Assembly: GCA_018398765.1 (NCBI GenBank)
Contig: JAHBMJ010001093.1
Span: 21,849 to 36,010, forward strand
Reading direction: 5' to 3'
DNA length: 14,162 nucleotides
DNA from: Chromera velia
Taxonomy: Eukaryota; Sar; Chromeraceae
Shown one piece after another: positions 7,691 through 14,162 of the stretch (position 1 is its first letter; each line of letters begins with the position of its first letter). Below the pieces are notes generated by a model. It worked only from the letters and a program-made list of their open reading frames with translations, did no database searches and was not told the DNA's origin. A program made the position numbers and the translations under genes.

Positions 7691-8621
7691 TCCCCAAGAC
7701 ACCGTGAAGTGGTACGAGAAGAGACTCTTAAGCCTGATTTAGAATGGTCAGACTGAGAAGCTAGCAGACTGAGTCGAACTTTTAGTTATTTCTACTACAT
7801 TCATCCGTGTGTCCATCTTTCTTTCTGTCTGTCTGTCTGTCTCCAAGCTCGTTTTTCTGTCGTCTCTGTCCCGTTCTAGATTTCTCCTTCGTTTTGACTT
7901 TGCCCCTTTCCCCTCTGCATGTTTTGCTCTATCTCTTCCCCGCCCTCGGTATATCCGTGTTTGCGTGTCTGCGTGTGTGCATAAAGGAATGCATCCATAC
8001 GCATTTATCCTATTATTCGTATCGGAATATATTGGAATACCTGCACCTCTTTGTTTCCCTCGCTGCAAAAAAGTGTGCGTGCCCTATACCATGTATAGTT
8101 GAATAGATGTTTAGGCAACTTAGCCTCTCAGTGTGCAAAAACGCGTATGTGTTTGTCTCTTTTTCGTCTCAGTTTGTTTCATCCGCACGGTTTAACAGCG
8201 AGACTGGCCTGCCTTTCAACATTGCCATACCTGGCGATTTATATAGCAGTTCTATGTCTATGCTGATCTGTTGCTGCATGCAGCTACTGTGACACATGCC
8301 ATCCAAACTCGTCGACAGGCTTAAGAAGCACTCGTACACGCACTGGTGAGCTCTTGGGCCGTCGGATTTAGAAGTCTCGTTGAATCAGAATGAGGTCGAT
8401 CTGCATGTAGCCATGTGTGTGAGATCCTGAAACCGTCAATTAAGAAGTATTTCATTTCGAAACATTGTCAAACTTGCTTGCGGCCCAACCGTGTTTTTCT
8501 ATGACAACCAAATCAATCGATCACGCTTTTCAGTTCAACTCATACTTCAACTTGGTCGGCCATCGGGATGTTTCCTTGAGATGTATTCTCGTTTGCCTGT
8601 ACATGATCCGGCCTTGCATGG

Positions 8622-9874
8622 ATGGAAACGTTTTTGCAAAAAGATAAAAGCGTGATGGGGGCTGCGGAAATGCCTTACAGAGTTCGAGTGACAGTGGGAG
8701 GGGAGACTCTCCGACAAAGCTTCACGACGATCGAGGACATACTTAGCTGGAGGGACCTGCATCTCCCCTATGCAGCCTCTGGGTCTCCTAAGCCTGCGGA
8801 AAGTGCCACTGCCTCTAAGAACGCTAAGCCTTCCAGCAGCAGCAGCGGCCCGAGTGGAGGAAGTGTGATGGGGGATTTTAAGGAGGGGAGGGACCATCGT
8901 GAGGAGAAAAAGAGGAAAATATGAGAAGAAAGAGGGAAAAGATACAAAGACAAAATGAGAGAAGTGAGAAAGGAGATGAAGATGTGGGGTGAAGTCCGTG
9001 GAGAGACCCAAGAGCTGCTTTTCCTTTTTTCTGTTTTATTCTGAAGGAAGGTGTCATCAGCCGATGGAGGAAGGGAAGAGAGGGCCGGAAAGAAAAAAGA
9101 AGCGAGGAGGAGGAAGAAAAAGAAGTGGGGTGAAGGGAAGAGATTCAAAAGCTGCTGATCGATGCAAACCGAGTGAAGAGAAGAAAGAAAATTAAATGAA
9201 GAGTCTTTCTCTTTCTATCTCTTTATTTTATCAAAAAATAACCTTCCCCATGTAATCAGGCAACCCAATTCGCCGGGAATTCGGTCAGATGGGAAAACTA
9301 GGTGCTTCAGGGAAGATCTCCAGTGAGAGGTTTCCCGTCATCTATCGGAGGACCGGGACAGACACCCAGAATAGGTCCCATGGGGACAGGGCAGTCACTT
9401 GCCCCGCATAACCCTCTTCAGGGGATGCCCACCAGCCCTGTCAACTCGCCTCCCTCCAATAACGGAGAGTCACAGATGGAGGAGATTATACAGCGGCAGA
9501 CAGAGGGGGAGGGAGCAGGTGCACTGAACGGAAAGTCCTCACACAACCCCCTCAGGGCCATCAGTACAACCTCGAGCCTCTTCATGCCGCCGTCAGCTGT
9601 CGCTGTCTGCTCTGCTATCCGCGCGGACACCTTTAGACCTGGCACAGATGGTGTTGCGGCGGCATTACCTTCCCCCCCTACCCAATACGCAGAAATCAGG
9701 AGGGAGCCGGATGGAGAACTGGTGGGGATCAGGCAAGGCCCCTGCATAAGGGCCTGCCCGGGGAGATTCACAGATATGTCTGTCTTCCGCCGTCTCTACA
9801 CGGGAATGATAGCATCGGCAGACACGGTGGAAGGGCTAGTGGAAGGGGTAATGGAGAAAGGGAGTCATATATGA
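8622..9874 (+). CDS. Probable two-exon gene, family not recognised
   Basis: Exon 1 starts at ATG 8622 (METFLQKDKSVMGAAEMP), then YRVRVTVGGETLRQSF, TTIEDILSWRDLHLPY and a serine-rich linker. The frame is open to 8924. A phase-0 exit at AGT|GTGATG (8865) can join to an acceptor at 9310 (GGTGCTTCAG). Exon 2 would then be open from 9311 to TGA at 9874 with about 187 residues. Its first half is Gly/Pro/Ser-rich and probably disordered; the second half looks folded (YAEIRREPDGELVGIRQG, TDMSVFRRLYTGMIASADTV). The donor is weak. GTGAGG at 8899 is a better donor motif but does not keep phase with the 9310 acceptor. The intervening DNA (8880-9200) is purine-rich, unusual for the gene strand of an intron elsewhere in this window. 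Exon 2 could instead be an independent unit. No family recognised. Confidence 0.45.
8880..9200 (+). repeat. Purine-rich (GA) tract
   Basis: Long GAGGAGAAAAAGAGG-type runs lie between the two proposed exons of the neighbouring plus-strand gene. Two similar segments, GTGGGGTGAAG followed by an AAGAG(A/C)-like run and AAGCTGCT/AGCTGCTT, occur near 8983 and 9125 and suggest an old local duplication. No gene seen inside. Confidence 0.5.
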
Positions 9875-10609
9875 TTTAGTTGGAAATACAAAAAATTTAT
9901 TGCAGATCTCCAAATCTCCAAACATCTCTATAACAATTTTTCTAAATAGAATATGATCAAATAGAGTTTAGAAATATGATTGGCACGCTTAGTTTCACTC
10001 AGGGCGCTAGATATAACATCCTAATAACTTACTATAAATCGAACATAAGGAAGGTGTGAATATCCAAACCGATTTTGGAGAGATTCAAAACTCCAAACCA
10101 TCTCCCTCATATGAGTGTTAAATTTCAAATTATTTACAAATTAACATAAACCCTCAGGTCTACATTGTGTTTGGGGCCGGAGCCCTAGACCTGCGTACCA
10201 GTTATCTAGCGTCTGATTCTAGCCTAAAATGGATGTAACCCCATATTGTTTCTAGTATTTTAAATATATTTCTACATACAGTATAGACATATTTATTAAT
10301 TCAATCTGTTCATGAATATATTGATGTTTTTATATGGGCTTAGATTGCATTTAGCTTATACGCTAGCTTATATACTAGTAGTGCGATGAGCTTCATAATG
10401 ACTTGTAATTGCATGGATAAACTTAGAGCCTCAGAGTCGCTATACCCAAAATATTTGATTGCACGATCGACGATCCTTCTGATTCCTTCGGCTAGTTCTC
10501 CAATCCGGCGTGCACACAAAGACGTAAGCGATAAAACAAACGTGCATGAGGCCGATCTGAGCCCTTGCCCACTTTTTGTCGTCTCATCGTACACCTGGAT
10601 CTTCACTCA
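9875..10609. other. AT-rich spacer with short repeats
   Basis: The DNA is AT-rich to about 10400. ATCTCCAA occurs twice in tandem at 9906-9921, and a related CTCCAAACCATCTCC lies at 10091-10105. TTTGGAG (10074-10080) and CTCCAAA (10091-10097) form a perfect 7-bp stem with a 10-nt loop. These could be remnants of a small non-autonomous element, but no clear terminal inverted repeats or target-site duplications are visible. Frames at 10340-10613 on both strands are considered with the next gene. Confidence 0.45.
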
Positions 10610-11052
10610 TTAACTGAAATACATCAAAATGGAAGAGAAGACCAAATTGAAAACTTGAACGTCATGACGGTGGGGGGATAAAGGGTGGCATTCCCTTCTA
10701 CCTTGCACTTGGACAAGCCGTCTGTGCAGTGATGAGCTCGAATGGAGAGTGTACTTTTGCACGCACATACACGAGTCCTCCGCCCCTTTGCTTTTCTCCG
10801 TCTTTCGAGCAAACAAAACAGCCTGAAGGCAACCTATCCTCCTTAAGATGCACGCGAATTAAGACGGGAAACAAGTGAGGACACATCAAGGATGCAAGAG
10901 GGAGGGACGGGAATTGGGGGATCATCGAGAAAGAAAGAGACGCAGCACACACATGCAGACGTGAAAGGGTGATCGAAGGAAGAACTTTTGACATTGCACG
11001 ACCCAAAACGATACTCACTACAATGCCGTTGTATAGTACAGGTCGCCCAACA
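10610..11052 (-). CDS. Multi-exon gene fragment, family not recognised
   Basis: Two adjoining exons are well supported by splice sites and phase. A 34-nt exon (11052-11019) encodes VGRPVLYNGIV and ends at a consensus donor, GTGAGT. After a 177-nt intron ending CATCTTAAG, the next exon (10841-10702) encodes 46 residues beginning EDRLPSGCFVCSKDGEKQ, with a CxxC pair, then GGGLVYVRAKVHSPFELITAQ, and ends at a good donor, AAG|GTAGAA. The next exon is unclear. A strong acceptor at 10614 (GATGTATTTCAG) adds one serine and an immediate TAA. An acceptor near 10554 instead gives about 70 more residues (RIGELAEGIRRIVDRAIKYF...). The 5' part must lie further right; a candidate exon (11676-11597) has a TTTTTTCTGTAG acceptor and a GTGAGT donor. 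I do not recognise the family. The gene is transcribed in the same direction as the DUF3445 gene to its right and lies downstream of it. Confidence 0.5.
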
Positions 11053-11835
11053 CTTTGCGGATATCAAAAACGGGCGCACACAAACATACATGCACAAAGA
11101 GAGAGAGCACGTAGGTACATGCTGATGTTTCTTGTGTACTTTTTCGCTTCCTTCTTCTCTTCTGCGCGTTCTTTCGTATTGGTCATTCGGCCACCGGTCC
11201 TTCCTTCAAACAAAAAGAGTCATGGAGTCCTTCCTGATGGACCCTTCCGCTTGTTTCATCCAAGGAAGAGAGGAAGGAAGATTCGTGCGGGGTTGAAAAA
11301 CAGATCATTGGTCACCGCCTTCTCTGCATCTGATTGATTGATGGACGACAAGCAAGAACCCCTCCTCCAATGCCCCAAACCAAAAGAGTTCCGAGCTAGC
11401 AACAAATAGGCTGGCCGCGTGCCCCCCATTCCGTTCCAACTCATTGCTGTTAGGGCTCTGTCTCCATTTTAGAAGCCTTGAGCCATTCGTTTTGACAAAC
11501 CTCAATACAAGGCATGCATAACACAGACGATGCATACGTGTCTCTTTTGTTGGTGCTGCTGGTTCGCCTCATTTTCTGAGACGGGCACTCACTCACATAG
11601 AGACTAGTCCCAAAATCCTTCCACAAGCCGACCAAAACAAATCTACAGAAAGCCCCCTTCTGACATGTGCACTGGACTACAGAAAAAACAGACAAAGGCA
11701 CTTTAGATACCCCTCCCCCCCTCTCACAAAACAGCAGCGATACTCTCTCCCTCTATTCTACAGGACTCCAACTAAGTCCACACCATCCGACAGAGAAAGG
11801 GCAGGAGACAGACGGCACAGCACAAAACGGAGTTG
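11053..11835 (-). other. Probable 5' part of the unrecognised minus-strand gene
   Basis: This interval lies between the DUF3445 stop (11836) and the 34-nt exon. It holds a candidate exon at 11676-11597 with a consensus donor (CTAT|GTGAGTGAG). Two frames are open through that exon; the one ending in phase 2 would join to the 34-nt exon in phase. Minus-strand frames at 11305-11535 and 11450-11701 have partly protein-like composition (FVKTNGSRLLKWRQ; CIEVCQNEWLKASK), so more exons are likely. I cannot fix the start codon. Confidence 0.35.
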
Positions 11836-13213
11836 TCAGGCCTGACGCACGACCGGCTTGACGGGTCTCGCAGGGCCTTTGGCAGTTTTGTCGAGGTACT
11901 GGAGGATCGCCCTCTCCGTTGCCTCGTTCGCGATGCCCTTGTAGATCTTCACTCCGGCAGACATCCCTCTGATGGAAGCTGCAAGGCAAGCGGCTGCAAT
12001 CAAGCAGGCAGATCGATGCATGCAGAGATATAGAAAGAAAGAGAAATTGAGTTCGAATAATTAAGAAAGAAACTACGAAGAATACCGTTCCTCTCACACC
12101 CTGCCACCCTCAGTTGAACTCGCTTTCTCTAACGCTGATTCTTTTTCTCTTCTCTGCTCCGAAGTGACTTCATCTTTCCCTTCCCATGCCCCTAGCTGAT
12201 TTCCCTGTTTCATTCCTCCTGTCCCCTCTCGCGTACTTCACGAACAGTGTGAATTCTCTCTCTCAGACCACAACGCAGAACACCTTTCTTCCTTCTTACA
12301 ACCCACCCCACTCACCGCACTCCCGCAGCCCCACGCAACGCCCACCCCTCACAAACCAGATTCCCTCCCGCCTCCAACGCACTCCCCCTCTTGGACGGGG
12401 GGGGGCGTTCTACAAAGACAATCTGACAGAATGAGTGAGCGAGTGCGTGAGTGCGCATGTCTGTACAGAAGCATACGGACCGGCACTGTCTCTCTTGTGT
12501 GTGTGCTGCTGCTCACGAGTTCACTCTAGGTGGCAGGCGAAAGAAGCAAAAAACCAACCAACCTGCTTGGGGACAGGTCTCCAGAGACTCTAGGGGGTCG
12601 GCGAACGTCCTCACAGAGAAGAGGACATACCCTGACAGCTTGCAGCATCCAGTGGAAAAAGGGAGTCAGACACATAGATGAATAGATGGATGGATGGAAA
12701 GATGAAGAGAGCAAGGCGGAAAGATAAGAAAGAGAGGAAACGAGAAAGCAGCAGAAAACGGAATAAGGAGAGTAAGCGAAGCCCAAAAGGAGGCCAAGCA
12801 GAGAGAAAAGGGGTACTGATCTTTGTAAAAAGGCAGCCCGGCACAGAGGGAAAAAGACCACCTCCTTATTCTCCTGGGGCACGGCTTGCTGGAACCAAAG
12901 CCTTTCCTCGTGGAGAAGAAAGGACCAAACCAAAGTTATGGCCCTTTCCTTCTTTCTTTCTTTCTTTCTTTCTTTCTTTTCTTCTCTATCTGTGTCTTCA
13001 ATCCAACGGAACAAACAAACGAAAGACGTGAATGCATAGATGACGATCTACCAGCATTCGAGGAAGGCGCTTCACTCTATTGCTCTGCACATTCACATGC
13101 ATGCATATCAACGTATCTCCGTACCTGTTTTCGGAAGTCTGACGAAGGTTTCGTACTCAACCTTCAGCTGCATCTCTCTGATCTCCGCTTCACTTACAAT
13201 CGAGCTGAAGGTC
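11836..13213 (-). CDS. DUF3445 / HODM alpha-subunit-like protein, 3' three exons
   Basis: Three exons join in phase with good splice sites. Exon A is 13213-13125 (acceptor TTTGGGTACTACAG, donor GTACGG). Exon B is 12631-12563 (acceptor GCTGTCAG, donor GTTGGT). Exon C is 11978-11836 (acceptor CTTGCAG) and ends in TGA. The 99 residues read KVEYETFVRLPKTG (17-30), YVLFSVRTFADPLESL (31-46), IRGMSAGVKIYKGI (55-68), then ERAILQYLDK (74-83) and a proline-rich tail. This follows the known order of the DUF3445 family (RvErQtLrRLP-sG, vvFtIRTy-dPL, air-m, YKG, YL), represented by the alpha subunit of bacterial heme-dependent oxidative N-demethylase and by fungal homologues. By analogy it would act in oxidative demethylation of small amines. 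The heme-binding N-terminal half would be encoded further upstream, beyond this window. The ATG at 12021 would give a signal-like start (MHRSACLIAAACLAA), but it lies in what I read as the intron, and phase agreement with exons A and B argues against it. Introns are 493 and 584 nt. Confidence 0.7.
12949..12980 (+). repeat. (CTTT)n microsatellite
   Basis: About eight TTTC repeats, nearly perfect, lie inside the proposed 493-nt intron of the DUF3445 gene. The gene strand reads GAAA repeats here, in contrast with the rest of that intron, which is pyrimidine-rich on the gene strand. Confidence 0.9.
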
Positions 13214-13261
13214 CTGTAGTACCCAAATAAAGGAAGAAAGCAAACGAGAAAATGCTTGCAA

Positions 13262-14162
13262 AGTGAGAGAGAAAAGTGGGGCCTCTTGTGACTGACTGAG
13301 AAGGAAAAATGGGGCCTCTTGTGACTGAGAAGGAAAAGTGGGGCCTCTTGTGACTGAGAAGGAAAAATGGGGCCTCTTGTGACTGAGAAGGAAAAATGGG
13401 GCCTCTTGTGACTGAGAAGGGAAAATGGGGCCTCTTGTGACTGCGAGAGAAACATGGGTTCTCTTGTGAGTGAAAGAGAAAAGTGGGGCCTCTTGTGAGT
13501 GAGAGAGAAAAGTGGGGCCTCTTGTGACTGACTGAGAAGGAAAAATGGGGCCTCTTGTGACTGCGAGAGAAACATGGGTTCTCTTGTGACTGAGAAGGAA
13601 AAATGGGGCCTCTTGTGACTGAGAAGGAAAAATGGGGCCTCTTGTGACTGCGAGAGAAACATGGGGTCTCTTGTGAGTGAGAGAGAAAAGTGGGGCCTCT
13701 TGTGACTGAGAAGGAAAAATGGGGCCTCTTGTGACTGAGAAGGAAAAATGGGGCCTCTTGTGACTGAAAAGGAAAAATGGGGCCTGTTGTGACGGAGAAG
13801 GAAAAATGGGGCCTCTTGTGACTGAGAAGGAAAAATGGGGCCTCTTGTGACTGCGAGAGAAACATGGGTTCTCCTGTGAGTGAGAGAGAAAAGTGGGGCC
13901 TCTTGTGAGTGAGAGAGAAAAGTGGGGCCTCTTGTGACTGACTGAGAAGGAAAAATGGGGCCTCTTGTGACTGCGAGAGAAACATGGGTTCTCTTGTGAG
14001 TGAGAGAAAAAAGTGGGGCCTCTTGTGACTGAGAAGGAAAAATGGGGACTCTTGTGACTGAGAAGGGAAAATGGGGCCTCTTGTGACTGAGAAGGAAAAA
14101 TGGGGCCTCTTGTGACTGCGAGAGAAACATGGGTTCTCTTGTGACTGAGAAGGAAAAATGGG
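13262..14162 (-). repeat. 29-bp minisatellite, about 31 units, runs off the window
   Basis: The plus-strand consensus is GACTGAGAAGGAAAAATGGG + GCCTCTTGT. There are three unit types. Type A (18 units, last one partial) is the consensus; three of these carry an extra GACT (33 bp). Type B (6 units) has GCGAGAGAAACATGGGTTCTC. Type C (7 units) has GAGTGAGAGAGAAAAGTGG. Order from 13262: C A+ A A A A B C C A+ B A A B C A A A A A B C C A+ B C A A A B A. The block A-B-C-C-A+-B appears twice, so whole blocks were duplicated. The array begins about 49 nt upstream of exon A on the minus strand and is best read as intronic. The minus strand has no stop in any frame across the units, which creates long spurious open frames, one of them in frame with exon A. 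Confidence 0.95.

Larger units (their letters stand above)
7240..8621. other. Spacer with repeats
   Basis: No convincing gene. It holds dispersed-element copy 3 (7424-7494), a decayed repeat (about 7564-7690), and a pyrimidine-rich stretch with a short GTCT run (about 7824-7850). Two overlapping plus-strand frames at 7807-8106 are low-complexity by-products. A plus-strand frame at 8465-8647 (MTTKSIDHAFQFNSYFNLVG...) has somewhat protein-like composition and could be an upstream exon of the next gene, but no splice pair convinces me. Confidence 0.45.

Noticed and set aside
9418-9771. 117-residue minus-strand frame
   Set aside because: It is antisense to the longer plus-strand frame, whose charged and aromatic segments look more like a folded protein.
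11836-12021. Stand-alone 61-residue secreted protein or cytochrome c tail
   Set aside because: The GIANEATERAILQYL stretch resembles a cytochrome c end and the ATG at 12021 gives a signal-like start. However, there is no CxxCH in reach, and joining to two upstream exons in phase yields a better DUF3445 match.
13108-14130. 340- and 263-residue minus-strand open frames through the minisatellite
   Set aside because: They arise because the 29-bp unit has no stops on that strand. The period is not a multiple of three, and the 33-bp variants shift frame without consequence, which is not how a selected repeat protein behaves. Treated as an intronic array.
13262-14162. CRISPR-like array
   Set aside because: Units are contiguous 29-bp copies with no unique spacers and no cas genes, and the setting is eukaryotic.
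1-14162. tRNA, rRNA or viral/transposase genes
   Set aside because: I found no cloverleaf with the conserved GGTTCGAATCC arm, no rRNA core motifs and no recognisable transposase, reverse transcriptase or capsid motifs in either strand by eye. A covariance-model search would be needed to be certain.

Overview
This window looks like nuclear DNA of a eukaryotic microbe. Genes are split by GT-AG introns, many exons are only 30-150 bp, and the non-coding DNA is full of microsatellites, polypurine/polypyrimidine tracts and a minisatellite. There are no operons or ribosome binding sites. The style (moderate GC, GA-rich non-coding DNA, one intron-less multi-pass membrane gene, TGCATGCA motifs) would suit an alga such as the chromerid Chromera. 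That is an impression, not a demonstration. All spliced models below were made by eye from reading frame, splice-site quality and intron phase.

Layout. 1-1260: AT-rich intergenic DNA with two copies of a dispersed element of about 60-90 bp (third copy near 7424). 1384-3111, minus strand: probable secreted-protein gene with a TATA-like box, a signal-peptide exon and a 1.1 kb pyrimidine-rich intron holding a (CAGA)n microsatellite. 3112-3937: divergent intergenic region with a hairpin whose arms are TGCATGCA repeats, and a GC-rich block. 3938-4777, plus strand: intron-less protein with four hydrophobic segments, the clearest gene here. 4778-5491: purine-rich non-coding DNA. 5492-5758, minus: an open frame with protein-like composition but no clear start. 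5759-6615: pyrimidine-rich, then AT-rich spacer. 6616-7239, plus: two-exon gene with a HEPN/DUF4145-like motif and an apparent frameshift. 7240-8621: spacer with repeats. 8622-9874, plus: probable two-exon gene, not recognised. 9875-10609: AT-rich spacer. 10610-11052 (possibly to 11676), minus: multi-exon gene, not recognised, with a 34-nt exon. 11836-13213, minus: last three exons of a gene whose product matches the C-terminal half of the DUF3445 family (heme-dependent oxidative N-demethylase alpha-subunit-like). 13262-14162: 29-bp minisatellite, about 31 copies in view and running off the window, apparently inside an intron of the DUF3445 gene.

The genes do not form an obvious pathway. The most unusual item is the minisatellite. 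Read on the strand of its host gene, most of its units carry a pyrimidine tract ending in CAG, so the array is a string of look-alike 3' splice sites just upstream of a real exon.
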